A stretch of DNA of 64,000 nucleotides. It comes from Anaeromicrobium sediminis (GTDB lineage: Bacteria > Bacillota > Clostridia > Peptostreptococcales > Thermotaleaceae). The position numbers and the translations under genes were made by a program. The stretch covers positions 220,682-284,681 of the forward strand of contig NZ_NIBG01000001.1 in the NCBI RefSeq assembly GCF_002270055.1, given 5' to 3'. The notes below the pieces were generated by a model. It was not told where the DNA came from. It saw only the letters and a list, made by a program, of their open reading frames with translations, and did no database searches. This document shows, piece after piece, positions 54,213 to 63,227 of the stretch (its first letter is position 1; every line of letters starts with the position of its first letter).

Positions 54213-55214
54213 ATGCTTAAAGGACATCAAACATGGGTTTTCGAATCTAAACCTGTTATATTATCATCTGCTGCTGTTGGAGGACCTTTTGAGGCTCAAG
54301 GAAACCTGGCTGAAGATTTTGATATCCTTCATGAAGATTTATGGTTAGGACAAGATAGCTTTGAAAAGGCAGAAAAAAAGATGTTAGAAGAAGCCTGTGA
54401 AAAAGCAATTGAAAAAGCAGGAAAGAAAAAAGAAGATATTCAATTTTTTATTAGTGGAGATTTGATGAATCAGATAATTTCCAGTAGTTTCACAGCTCGA
54501 ACCATTGGTGCACCTTATTTGGGTATATTTGGCGCTTGTTCAAGTTCAATGGAAGGTTTGTCTCTAGCTTCTTTACTTGTAGATAGCAAATCTGCAGAAT
54601 ATGTTGTAGCTGGAGCATGTAGTCACAATGCAGCATCTGAAAAGCAGTTCAGATACCCAACAGAATATGGTTCTCAAAAACCTCCTACAGCCCAGTGGAC
54701 TGTAACTGGAGCAGGAGCCGTATTGTTAGGTAGGAATGGTAAAGGTCCACGAGTTACCTCGGCTACTATTGGAAGAGTAATAGATATGGGAATTTCAGAT
54801 CCTTTTAATATGGGAGCAGCTATGGCTCCAGCAGCTGTTGATACAATAGAGGCTCATTTTAGAGATTTGAATATTGATCCATCTTATTACGATGTGATTG
54901 CTACAGGAGATCTGGGGCAAGTTGGACATAGAATTGCTGGTGATTTATTGATAAAACATGGACTTAAAATTCCACCTGAAATATTTACAGATTGTGGAAT
55001 ATTAATATACAAAAAAGAACAGCCTGTTATGTCAGGAGGCAGTGGCTGTGGATGTTCTGCCTCAGTTACATATGGACACTTTTTAAATCGTATGCGAAAA
55101 GGTGAATTAAAAAGAATACTAATTGTAGCAACGGGTGCGTTAATGTCACCCATGTCATATCAGCAAAAGGAAAGCATACCGTGTATTGCTCACGCAGTAT
55201 CTATAGAAATATAG
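54213..55214 (+). CDS. spoVAD: Stage V sporulation protein AD
   Basis: 333 residues with a thiolase-like fold: GACSSSMEGLSLAS (the Cys-loop that binds in place of catalysis), GACSHNAASEKQFRYPTE and the C-terminal GSGCGCSASVTYG. SpoVAD binds dipicolinic acid and helps load it into spores. The gene follows spoVAC directly and precedes spoVAE by 17 bases. Confidence 0.96.
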   Translation: MLKGHQTWVFESKPVILSSAAVGGPFEAQGNLAEDFDILHEDLWLGQDSFEKAEKKMLEEACEKAIEKAGKKKEDIQFFISGDLMNQIISSSFTARTIGAPYLGIFGACSSSMEGLSLASLLVDSKSAEYVVAGACSHNAASEKQFRYPTEYGSQKPPTAQWTVTGAGAVLLGRNGKGPRVTSATIGRVIDMGISDPFNMGAAMAPAAVDTIEAHFRDLNIDPSYYDVIATGDLGQVGHRIAGDLLIKHGLKIPPEIFTDCGILIYKKEQPVMSGGSGCGCSASVTYGHFLNRMRKGELKRILIVATGALMSPMSYQQKESIPCIAHAVSIEI

Positions 55215-55231
55215 AAAAGAGGTGTTAGGTT

Positions 55232-55585
55232 TTGGAAAAATTTATTTGGTCCTTTATTGTTGGTGGAGCAATATGTGTAATAGCACAACTAATGATGGAT
55301 ATATTCAGGCTTACTCCGGCTCATACAACAAGTACCTTAGTCGTAGTAGGAGCCATACTAGGAGGACTTGGTTTATATGAGCCATTAATAAAATTCGCAG
55401 GCGCAGGCGCATCTGTACCAATAAGTAGTTTTGGCAACGCTCTAGTAAAAGGTGCATTAGCAGAAGCGGAGAGAAATGGAGTCATTGGGGTACTCACAGG
55501 AATTTTTGAAGTAACCAGTGCAGGTGTTTCTGCTGCGATAATCTTTGGATTTATGGGAGCATTAGTATTTAAACCTAAAGGTTAA
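55232..55585 (+). CDS. spoVAE: Stage V sporulation protein AE (SpoVAEb type)
   Basis: 117 residues from the TTG at 55232, with AGAGGTG upstream. Three to four membrane segments and the core blocks IVGGAICVIAQLMMD, GLGLYEPLIKFAGAGASVPI and GNALVKGALAEAER. It completes the SpoVAC-AD-AE set of this operon. A terminator follows. Confidence 0.95.
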   Translation: MEKFIWSFIVGGAICVIAQLMMDIFRLTPAHTTSTLVVVGAILGGLGLYEPLIKFAGAGASVPISSFGNALVKGALAEAERNGVIGVLTGIFEVTSAGVSAAIIFGFMGALVFKPKG

Positions 55586-55644
55586 TAAATTAATATTTTT
55601 TAAAATTTTAATATAATATTTTGTAACGAACATAGTAGCATTGA

Positions 55645-55689
55645 TTCCTATATCATTATTCTTTGGAATTTTTAAAGATGATATAGGAA
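55645..55689 (+). terminator. Terminator of the spoVA-type operon
   Basis: The 12-bp stem TTCCTATATCAT with its complement (21 bases between) is followed by TTTTC. Confidence 0.8.
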
Positions 55690-55791
55690 TTTTCTATATG
55701 TATGTCTTTTCTTTTATTTATGTTGAATCTAGTCTTACCTTAAAATATATTTATCAGAGTTATAATAAATATGATCAATAAATAAAAAAAC

Positions 55792-55836
55792 GTCCGTTCC
55801 AGCATTTTGTTAAGTTTAAACAATTGCTGATCGGAC
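55792..55836 (-). terminator. Terminator of the SASP gene
   Basis: On the minus strand GTCCG...CAGCAATTG pairs with its imperfect complement, ending in a run of seven T. Confidence 0.75.
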
Positions 55837-55852
55837 CGATAATATTCATAAA

Positions 55853-56065
55853 TTACTTTTTATTTATCAACTGTTTTTCAGCCATTTCTACCAATTTTCT
55901 TGTCATTTGCCCACCAACATAGCCTCCAAAAAATACATTGCTACCAGATGATAAGGTGCCTTTATTATTAGAAGGGTCATTGGTTATTCCTAATTCATTT
56001 GCAATTTCATATTTCATTTGACTTAATGCCTTTATTGCATTTTGGTCTATTGGACCTTTAACCAT
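55853..56065 (-). CDS. Alpha/beta-type small acid-soluble spore protein
   Basis: 70 residues from the ATG at 56065 (AGAGGTG upstream; a further in-frame ATG at 56134 lacks a site). Contains MKYEIANELGITNDPSNNKG, in which the EL/GI pair is the germination-protease cleavage region, and GGYVGGQMTRKLVEMAEKQL. These proteins coat spore DNA and protect it. It ends with the terminator at 55792. Confidence 0.95.
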   Translation of the reverse strand: MVKGPIDQNAIKALSQMKYEIANELGITNDPSNNKGTLSSGSNVFFGGYVGGQMTRKLVEMAEKQLINKK

Positions 56066-56158
56066 ATTGATTTCACCTCTTTTTCTTATATTTTTTGCAC
56101 CTTTTGATTTTCCATACAGTATAAATTTTAACAAGTATATACTAAAATTTTCATATAG

Positions 56159-56197
56159 AATAAATGACTAAGGTATTCTAACCTTAGCCATTTATTT
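56159..56197. terminator. Terminator of the SLH protein gene
   Basis: The long stem AATAAATGACTAAGGT with its near complement lies just after the stop at 56220. Confidence 0.75.
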
Positions 56198-56219
56198 TTA
56201 TTATCTATTATTTATTTTT

Positions 56220-58037
56220 TTAATGAGAAACTTGAATCTCAGATTTATTAGGAGCTGTTATTTCTATTTCTTTTCCAATATTTTTAAAATCAACATTTAT
56301 TAACATATTTACATCTATTTTTTCTGTCTCATCTTCAATAACTCCATTAAAAGCAAAAACCTCTTTTACTATTTCGTGCTTGTCATTAATATAAATTTCT
56401 ATTATATATTTAATATTATTATCATAAACTTCTTCTAAAATTGGCTTTAGATATCCATAATTTCCTTCTATCATTAGAGATTTAATCTGATCATTATCTA
56501 ATTTTATAACGTATTTAGTTGTAGTTAAACCATCTATTTCTACTTCACCTTCATTTGTAATAGAATAGTCTTTATAATCTATATAAAGATTTCTATCTAT
56601 AACAATCCCTTGAGCTTCACTATCCTCTGGTATAACTCCATTCGCTTCCTGTTCTATCCATGTCCCCTCATCAAAATCCTTAACATAAAGTATTTTATTT
56701 AACAATATTACTCCATACGTCTTTTCAATAGACTCTTGATTTGGGTCTGAACCATCTATAGCTAGATTAATGGTGCTTTCAAAGTTTTCTTCATTAATTT
56801 TATAATATTCATTATAACGTACATTTGAGTAATCACCAGTTCCTCTACCTCGAACATTCAAGTTCATATTAGAACTCATTTCACCTTTATAAGGGAAATA
56901 TACATATTTTCTTAAGGTAAAATAAAGACTAGGATGTGTTGGAGCATTGTCATCTCTCAAATAAACTATATTCTTTGGCTTGTCCATATAATATTCCATT
57001 CCAAAGAATTCACTTATTTGTTTAAAAGGAACTAGAATCGTCCCATTAACTTTTTTAGGTGTGGCTTCTAATACTATTAGCTTATCCTTATACTCTGCTT
57101 CATTTTCATATGGATCCCCTTGTATATTCTTATAAGCATTATTATAATCAGATTTAAACATAATATTTTTATACTCATTATTAGGAGGACTTTGAGGTCT
57201 TTCCATGAACACTGATCCAATTTTATCAAAATATGAAGAATGGAAACTTGCAAATAAATACTTATCAAAAAAGCTTATGGGAACTAAAATAACGCCATCT
57301 TCAATAACAGGTTCAATATCAAATTTTATCTTATCTCCATTAAAATAGACTTGTAGCTCTTTCTTTGAATCTTTATTTCTAAATTGTTCTAGTATTTTTT
57401 CCTTATTCTTTATGAATTTATCCATTACTACTGCTACTTGTTCCCTTTTAGCATATCCTTTAGGAGCAAAAGTATTAGCTCCCACTCCACTCATAAGTCC
57501 AGTAGCTAGAGTAATTTCTACTTTATCTTTGGCCCAATCTGATACTTGTTCCTTATCATTAAGATTGTTTACATGCTCTAATTCTTGCTTTTCTGTTAAA
57601 CCTAAAGCATTAATAAACATTGTAGCCATTTGTTCACGAGTACATTCTTTATCTCTTCCAAATTCATCAGCTGATAACCCTCTTATAATACCCTCTCTAT
57701 ATGCTGCCTCAACGTACTTAAAGGCCCAGTGATCTTTAGGTACATCCTTGAAAGTCGCATTGTCTGGTAAATTATTTGTATCAATCTCTAAGACTTTAAC
57801 AATCATTGTTATGATTTCTGAACGAGTAACAGGTTTATAAGGCTTAAAATTTCCATTTTGATCACCATTAATAATATCCATTTCTGATAAAGTGATTATT
57901 GACTCCTTTGCATAGTTAGAGCTTAAATTTAGATCTTTAATAATTATTTCTTCAGCAAATCCAATATTAATAAATGCAGAACATATTAATATTGTTATCA
58001 TAATGATTTGGACAGTTTTTATTTTAAACGTCTTCAT
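56220..58037 (-). CDS. SLH-domain surface protein with copper-amine-oxidase-like stalk domain
   Basis: 605 residues. A signal peptide (about 1-28), then three S-layer homology repeats (about 30-205, with GNFKPYKPVTRSEIITMIV, DKECTREQMATMFIN and PKGYAKREQVAVVMDK), which hold the protein on the cell wall. A stalk-like domain (about 225-380, YFNGDKIKFDIEPVIEDG) and a C-terminal LppX-like part follow. It is monocistronic. The ligand and role are unknown. Confidence 0.9.
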   Translation of the reverse strand: MKTFKIKTVQIIMITILICSAFINIGFAEEIIIKDLNLSSNYAKESIITLSEMDIINGDQNGNFKPYKPVTRSEIITMIVKVLEIDTNNLPDNATFKDVPKDHWAFKYVEAAYREGIIRGLSADEFGRDKECTREQMATMFINALGLTEKQELEHVNNLNDKEQVSDWAKDKVEITLATGLMSGVGANTFAPKGYAKREQVAVVMDKFIKNKEKILEQFRNKDSKKELQVYFNGDKIKFDIEPVIEDGVILVPISFFDKYLFASFHSSYFDKIGSVFMERPQSPPNNEYKNIMFKSDYNNAYKNIQGDPYENEAEYKDKLIVLEATPKKVNGTILVPFKQISEFFGMEYYMDKPKNIVYLRDDNAPTHPSLYFTLRKYVYFPYKGEMSSNMNLNVRGRGTGDYSNVRYNEYYKINEENFESTINLAIDGSDPNQESIEKTYGVILLNKILYVKDFDEGTWIEQEANGVIPEDSEAQGIVIDRNLYIDYKDYSITNEGEVEIDGLTTTKYVIKLDNDQIKSLMIEGNYGYLKPILEEVYDNNIKYIIEIYINDKHEIVKEVFAFNGVIEDETEKIDVNMLINVDFKNIGKEIEITAPNKSEIQVSH

Positions 58038-58577
58038 TTCGCACCTCCTAGATCATATTTAGTTAAATAACACCACTTCCAACAATTAAATCCATAAAAC
58101 ATATGGTTTAAATGCAGCATCAATCTCTTTTATATGATGCTTAGTCCTTACTCCCCTTGCATAATCTAACTATACCTATTTTTTAGATTTTATTTTAATT
58201 TCATTCCATATATTTACACCCTAAGTTAATAGATATTAACAAGACATAAGAAACTATTTTATCATAATTATGTAACTAATCTAGTGTTAGTTTTTTCCAC
58301 AATATATTCTCCACTTATTTCTTAATGGAAAATAAAAAAGTCTTCTCTTTTACAGTAAAGACTTTTTTGTGTATTATTACATATCTTATTTATCTTTTCA
58401 TACTAGTTCTACACATGACTGCAATTCCTAAAAGTAATTCTTAATTTCATAGCTCATGAGATTTTTCTCCCCTGGTCCAATCACTTAAATTCTTTCAAAT
58501 GCAAATATTTACATATTAAAATAGGTCCCTAAATAAATATATTTTAACGAATATTATAGAAAGGAGGCTTGTTATTA
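58038..58577. other. Gene-free region with one terminator
   Basis: No coding frame was seen. The hairpin at 58334-58368 (11-bp AAAAAAGTCTT with its complement) is bidirectional in character but follows no visible gene; it may mark a small unannotated transcript. Confidence 0.45.
58334..58368. terminator. Orphan terminator hairpin
   Basis: An 11-bp stem with T-run. No recognisable gene lies in the 300 bases before it, on either strand. Confidence 0.65.
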
Positions 58578-58757
58578 ATGCTATATAGAGTTGAACCTGT
58601 AAACCCGTCACCTTATGTTAAAAATGATTACTATAACGGTCTGGATTGGAGTAATTCAAAAAATAACCCTGCTAAATATACTGACACACAAAAAAGTTTT
58701 TCAGACGTTTTTAAAGAAGCTATTTCCCAAAATACTTCCAATGAGAATAATGATTAG
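58578..58757 (+). CDS. Small hypothetical protein
   Basis: 59 residues from the ATG at 58578, 10 bases after AAGGAGG (a TTG at 58569 is too close). Polar, Asn- and Ser-rich, with YYNGLDWSNSK and FSDVFKEAI. I do not recognise it. A hairpin with seven T follows at 58768. Confidence 0.55.
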   Translation: MLYRVEPVNPSPYVKNDYYNGLDWSNSKNNPAKYTDTQKSFSDVFKEAISQNTSNENND

Positions 58758-58767
58758 CCATCGTAAC

Positions 58768-58798
58768 GACAGTATTTTTATGCTGTCATTCTTTTTTT
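58768..58798 (+). terminator. Terminator of the small gene
   Basis: The 7-bp stem GACAGTA/TGCTGTC (one G-U) with T-run, 10 bases past the stop. Confidence 0.75.
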
Positions 58799-58924
58799 GT
58801 TTTCATTATAATTAATTTTCTTACCCAAACACATTTAGTACTGTTGGTAAATAATCCTTTGCTTAACAAAAAGTAATATAAAAAAAATTTTCAAATATAA
58901 TTAGTACTGAAGGGAGTTTTTTAT

Positions 58925-59449
58925 ATGCTTCAATTACTTAATGAACTTGATAAAAACATAGTTATATATATACATAACAATATTCAAATCCATTCATTAA
59001 ATTCTCCTATGGCATTCATCACTAAAATAAGTGATTATGGTTTTATTTGGATGATTTTAATTTGCATTTTGATGGCTTCTAAAAAATATAGAAAAATTGG
59101 TTATATTGTAGCCTTCTCTTTTTTACTTTCCAGAATTGAAGTTCATGCAATAAAAGAACTTGTAAAACGTCCAAGACCTTTTATTGAAATTACATATTTA
59201 AATATATATATTTCCAAACCAACTTCATCCTCTTTTCCTTCAGGTCATGCAATTTCATCCTTTGCTACAATAGGTGTTTTAGTCAATATGATAAGTAATA
59301 AATGTTACAAACTTATACTCATATTTACAGCTTTTTTAATTTCTATTTCTAGATTATATTTAATGGTACATTATCCATCAGATCTAATAGTTGGAATTTT
59401 ATTAGGTCTTCTTTCCTCAAGAATTACTCTTAGAGTATTCAAAATATAA
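58925..59449 (+). CDS. PAP2 family membrane phosphatase
   Basis: 174 residues with about six membrane segments. Signature parts in order: KELVKRPRPF (KX6RP), FPSGHAISS (PSGH) and SRLYLMVHYPSDLIVG (SRX5HX3D). It removes phosphate from lipid phosphates such as undecaprenyl pyrophosphate or phosphatidic acid at the outer face of the membrane. It is monocistronic. Confidence 0.93.
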   Translation: MLQLLNELDKNIVIYIHNNIQIHSLNSPMAFITKISDYGFIWMILICILMASKKYRKIGYIVAFSFLLSRIEVHAIKELVKRPRPFIEITYLNIYISKPTSSSFPSGHAISSFATIGVLVNMISNKCYKLILIFTAFLISISRLYLMVHYPSDLIVGILLGLLSSRITLRVFKI

Positions 59450-59796
59450 AAACTTTTTTAGTCTGATAAACTAATTCTTTAGTTATTTGCAATGTTTTCT
59501 ATATATGTTATGTCACTAATTTCTGTATGTTCTACATTTCATAGATAGTTTCTAGTAGCCTTTTTATAATTTCTTAGCTTTACCATTTTCTTTTCTTAAC
59601 ATTTTGTCTAGCTTTATACCATTCATACTGCAGCTTATTCTGCCTTTTCTTTACTTTGTTTTGCTACATCTCCTGGTATTTTTCCTTTTGTTAATCATCA
59701 CTGTAATCAGTGCTACTATTACATTTCTTTCTTAGTTCTTCTAAATATCCATCATAATGTTTGTTTTGAATATGAAAAAAGAGTCCTATCGGACTC
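59450..59796. other. Stretch without an intact gene
   Basis: Nothing intact is seen. On the minus strand two adjacent frames carry protein-like text (KHYDGYLEELRKK, then LTKGKIPGDVAKQSKEK) interrupted by stops, so a decayed gene may lie here. A terminator is at 59778-59800. Confidence 0.35.
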
Positions 59797-59800
59797 TTAT
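59778..59800 (-). terminator. Terminator of the gene at 59797
   Basis: The stem AAGAGTCC/GGACTCTT with a 4-base loop, followed by TTTT on the minus strand, overlaps the gene end. Confidence 0.75.
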
Positions 59801-60003
59801 ATTGAATTTGTTAATATTATGGAAATTGCTTTTCCATCTTCTACATCTTCAAATATTTTGTCTTCTATAAGAAAATATTTGTCTTCTGAACCTATTTTAT
59901 CTGACATCATTAATCCTATTAATTCGGTCTGTGTCAATTCTATATCTTTCATATCTAACTCAAAATCAGCAGGATATATTAACCTTACTTTTATTTTATT
60001 CAT
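59797..60003 (-). CDS. Small hypothetical protein
   Basis: 68 residues, AAGGAGG upstream of the ATG. Acidic, with beta-like KVRLIYPADFELD and a helix around LTQTELIGLMM. I do not recognise the family. It lies just outside the prophage remnant and may belong to either. Confidence 0.5.
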   Translation of the reverse strand: MNKIKVRLIYPADFELDMKDIELTQTELIGLMMSDKIGSEDKYFLIEDKIFEDVEDGKAISIILTNSI

Positions 60004-60208
60004 GACTATACCTCCTTTTCACTTTAATATTCTTCATAAAACGGTAAAAAAATATTCTCCATAGGACAATAAAACCTGTATTAATCACTCGCAAATTTCG
60101 ACACCTAATAGTTAAGAAAAGACTTACATTTTTTACAAATACAATTAACTACTAAACATTTAGTTGTCGAACTCTGCCGCTTACCATGTTTCTAGTTCAT
60201 AAATATAT

Positions 60209-60412
60209 TTAAATTTCTTCTATCAATATCTCACCTCTATTATTTAAATGTGTATCAGAATTTCGGTTGTAACCTTTAGTTACATCTGAATCTTTGAACT
60301 TTCTTTTATACTTGTCTCTTATGTTTGGTAATACTTTTCTTTTATTCACTAAATCTAAAACTTTCCCTACGTCAGAAGCATGGAACCACACCTCTTTATC
60401 ATTCCATATCAT
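60209..60412 (-). pseudogene. BRO-N domain fragment (phage antirepressor type)
   Basis: A 67-residue frame with the BRO N-terminal pattern VWFHASDVGKVLDLVNKRK and the later NNRGE box, then a stop where intact proteins continue with the helix LYRLIMR. Sequence before the ATG continues in frame (KEYDVRMIW), so the start is also lost or moved. It is a prophage remnant. Confidence 0.75.
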
Positions 60413-60541
60413 TCTAACATCATACTCCTTTAAATTGCTAACATGTTAACAACTCCCTTTTAAACATTTGCATTAAAAAAGACACCTTTTACAGCGTCTT
60501 AAATAAATTATTTATTTTGTTGAAATGAAAAAAGTGAGCTT

Positions 60542-60733
60542 TCACTCTCTTTCTTCTGGCGCACTACTTGTAGCTCCTGCAGTATTTATTTGATTCATTT
60601 CCTCAGTTACTAGTGCAGATTTAAGGTTTAATTCATGAGACTTTAATTCATAAATATCTTCTACTGCTCCTGCATCTACAGAGTTTCTTATTGCTTTTAT
60701 TTCTCGCTCTTTATTTATATCATTTCTTTTCAT
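60542..60733 (-). CDS. Small hypothetical protein
   Basis: 63 residues, AGGGGTG upstream. Helical and polar with repeated Glu and Asn (IYELKSHELNLKSALVTEE). No family recognised. It lies within the prophage-like tract. Confidence 0.45.
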   Translation of the reverse strand: MKRNDINKEREIKAIRNSVDAGAVEDIYELKSHELNLKSALVTEEMNQINTAGATSSAPEERE

Positions 60734-61073
60734 GTAAACACCCCTATTTTAGTATTTGATATATCCATAAATGATATGTAGTATTGTTTTGGATAAGATA
60801 ATTATTATATTTTAAAAATATTGAAAGGTTATCTAAATTATCATTTGCAATCCCATTAGGATTACTTCTTAAATATTCACTATACAAGGGAAAAATAGTA
60901 TTTAGTGTGAAAATAGTATTTACATTTTAATATAATTTATGTAATCTTTGTTTTCACTAATCCTTTATATATAAAATAGAGTGCAGCTAAGGGGGACTTA
61001 AACTACACTTTTGAGGTAACAAATTGTTCTATATTTTATTCTACTCAGTATATAACAAAAGACTGCCGATTTC
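60734..61073. other. Gene-free stretch in the prophage tract
   Basis: No coding frame or stem-loop terminator was seen here; it is AT-rich and holds only short repeats of TAGTATTTA. Confidence 0.4.
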
Positions 61074-61370
61074 TCAACTGCCTTTGTGAGGGAACAGGAT
61101 AGTTATGTAGAATCTTTTTATATCAAATATTCTTATGGCAAACTTTCTTATAGCCTTCTCCTTTAAATTATAGATGTTTCTCCTACTGTACTCCATTTTT
61201 TCCGCTATTTCATCCTTATCTAACTTGTCTATATACCAATATTTAAGTAGCCCCCCTAATTGCTCTCCGTCCTCATACATTTCTTCTAAAGTAGCATTTA
61301 TTTCAGCCAACTTCTCCTCTGTCTCCTTTTTCATTTCCATGTAACACTTTAATCTATATGCTATATCCAT
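61074..61370 (-). CDS. ArpU/sigma-region-4-like phage regulator
   Basis: 98 residues from the ATG at 61370, which overlaps the stop of an upstream fragment as TAATG. An N-terminal coiled part precedes a helix-turn-helix like sigma region 4 (YIDKLDKDEIAEKMEYSRRNIYNLKEKAIRKFA). Such proteins regulate late gene packages in phages of Firmicutes. It is short at the C-terminus but may be intact; the surroundings are decayed. Confidence 0.65.
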   Translation of the reverse strand: MDIAYRLKCYMEMKKETEEKLAEINATLEEMYEDGEQLGGLLKYWYIDKLDKDEIAEKMEYSRRNIYNLKEKAIRKFAIRIFDIKRFYITILFPHKGS

Positions 61371-61465
61371 TATGTCCTCTGCCACCTACCCTGCGGCATA
61401 TCCTCTATAACAATGACCTTGGCATCACTAGGAGCTCCACTCCATTTCAATTTAGTAAATTCACA
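61370..61465 (-). pseudogene. Phage gene fragment before the ArpU-like gene
   Basis: A 31-codon frame without a usual start (EFTKLKWSGAPSDAKVIVIE then DMPQGRWQRT) ends in a stop that overlaps the next ATG, a translational coupling typical of phage operons. The upstream part of the gene is missing. Confidence 0.45.
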
Positions 61466-61661
61466 TTAATTCCCCCTTATGTCTTCAAACTTATATTTAA
61501 CGTCTTACATAGTATTTCTGAATTTTTTCTTTTTTTTAACATTTTCTGGATATTTGTTGATGTTATGAATATACTAGTAGTTTATCTATTTTTTGCATAA
61601 TCCTATAAGTTAGAGCATATAAATGTAAACAAGTCAAATCTTGAAAAAGGGGTGTTATATT

Positions 61662-61736
61662 ATGGATTTAATCTTTAACATTGGACTCTTAACTACATTT
61701 GCTCTTTGTGCTTGGGTGATATTTTCTAGATTATAA
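61662..61736 (+). CDS. Possible 24-residue hydrophobic peptide
   Basis: ATG behind GGGGTG, then a single membrane-like segment (DLIFNIGLLTTFALCAWVIF) and a stop. It may be a small membrane peptide; evidence is only the binding site and hydrophobicity. Confidence 0.3.
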   Translation: MDLIFNIGLLTTFALCAWVIFSRL

Positions 61737-62219
61737 ATATTTATACACTTATCCTATATTTTGTTAATAATTTTTACTTTTCTTAAAGATATGCATTAAT
61801 TGTTATACCTCGTCTTACTTTCAACTTTAGTAATTACCTATAAATTTTTATTTTAAACCATCACTTATGGTTTGATAATTTGTTTTTACGGTTTAAGTTT
61901 GGTAAATATCTTATAACACCTATTGTAATTAAAGTTTTTAAAATATTGGGAGCGTAAAAACGCTCCTTTTTCCATTATGTCTCATTTTAACCACTTTACC
62001 TGCAAATCTTCATTTATTGTAAATCCACACTTATTTGCAATATTTTCTACATAAGATAATCACTTCTTAGCGAATAGTTTTTACATATCCCTTTTATTAT
62101 CTTTGTACTTATTAGAACAATTTCAGTATAATTATAATTGCTATAAGCCTATAAGCTCTGATAGCACAATCTATTTTATAAAAAAATTTATATCTAATAA
62201 AACAGGAGGTGGACATGAA
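61737..62219. other. Gene-free stretch with a terminator
   Basis: No coding frame was seen. The hairpin at 61949-61971 is a terminator on the plus strand and may serve the small peptide at 61662. Confidence 0.45.
61949..61971 (+). terminator. Terminator hairpin
   Basis: GGAGCG/CGCTCC with a 6-base loop, followed by five T. Confidence 0.7.
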
Positions 62220-62420
62220 GTGGACATAATGAAGTTTCTTAATTTTCCTTTGATATTTGGTCTAATAGTATCAATTCTTACAATTGTAAAACCTTCATTT
62301 TTTTGGAATAGTAGAAAAGCTACACGACATAGAGATCTTTTAGGAGATACCATCACATCAATTCTTTACTTATCAATTGGTATATGGGGATTTTATGAAG
62401 GTATATCGAAACTTATTTAA
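62220..62420 (+). CDS. Small two-segment membrane protein
   Basis: 66 residues from the GTG at 62220, 9 bases after GGAGGT; an ATG at 62229 and an upstream start at 62103 are less supported. Hydrophobic segments at about 9-20 and 45-60. No family recognised. A strong terminator follows, so it is probably real. Confidence 0.55.
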   Translation: MDIMKFLNFPLIFGLIVSILTIVKPSFFWNSRKATRHRDLLGDTITSILYLSIGIWGFYEGISKLI

Positions 62421-62938
62421 TTTTTTATTTTGATACTGGAGGATTCTCCAGTATTTTTTCCCTTTAAAATTCCTCAATAATTCCCCCTTTATAAACAATA
62501 TCATCAGGTCTTTAGGTATATAATTAAAACTTCGTTTTCTTTTGTTCTCTTGCCATCTGTCCCAATGATCTATAACTATATTTCTTGGGATTAAAAATCT
62601 CTTATCTAATTTTTTCATGTAGCATAATATAAAGCTTGTCTCACCCATGGCTATGGCTGTTCTCATGTACTCTATTTGATAGAGCTCTATGTTCTTAAGC
62701 GACAACCCCTTATCATCTAAAGTCTCCTTGCAATCAAAAGATATTGAGATACCGCCCTTTACAGTTCCCCTAAAATCTAGGGTATTCTCCCTTCAGGATA
62801 AGCTGATATTATCTGTTTACCTTGCCTTACTATATTCCAAGGAATACTGATCTTTTGAATTAATACTATTCCACTGTTTGTGCAAGTGGTATTTGATAAG
62901 ATCACCTCATGCTCCAACATTTTCCCTTTGTTGGCCAT
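62373..62938 (-). pseudogene. RecU-like Holliday junction resolvase, frameshifted
   Basis: The first 50 codons from the ATG at 62938 (MANKGKMLEHEVILSN ... IQKISIPWNIVRQGKQI) and a later frame (TLDFRGTVKGGISISFDCKE ... IELYQIEYMRTAIAMGE) match the phage RecU type in order, but they are in different frames. The break is at about 62780-62795, and the first frame stops at 62777-62779. The nuclease core Asp and Glu are split by it. It belongs to the decayed prophage. The last 45 codons before 62373 are beyond the recognisable family. Confidence 0.8.
62434..62459 (+). terminator. Terminator of the small membrane gene
   Basis: The 9-bp stem ATACTGGAG/CTCCAGTAT with a 4-base loop, followed by TTTTTT. 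Confidence 0.85.
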
Positions 62939-63227
62939 CCTGTGATTTTTAATATATCTGCCTTTTCCATTGCCTATTTCAGTCTTACTCCACCACTAGG
63001 ATCTTCTCCAAGCACTAACCCGTATTAATGACTTCTCTATTTGTATTATCCCATTACATTATTGTGCTATAATATTATATTGTGTAGTAATAATTTGTAA
63101 TATTAATATGAAGAGTTTATTAAATTAGATGAGATTATTTTTTATATGAACGAATTAGATTGTACTGAAATATATAGACTCTAATCGAGTGTAAACACAT
63201 TATATAGAATATTTTTAAAGGAGGTTT
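62939..63227. other. Region between the prophage remnant and the lipoprotein
   Basis: The minus strand continues with short fragments of phage-like coding text (EDPSGGVRL, then an overlapping AMEKADILKITGWP in a frame offset from recU). No intact gene. Confidence 0.35.

Noticed and set aside
53733..55585. spoVA genes as a mobile element
   Set aside because: No transposase, inverted ends or target duplications are visible around the operon in this window.
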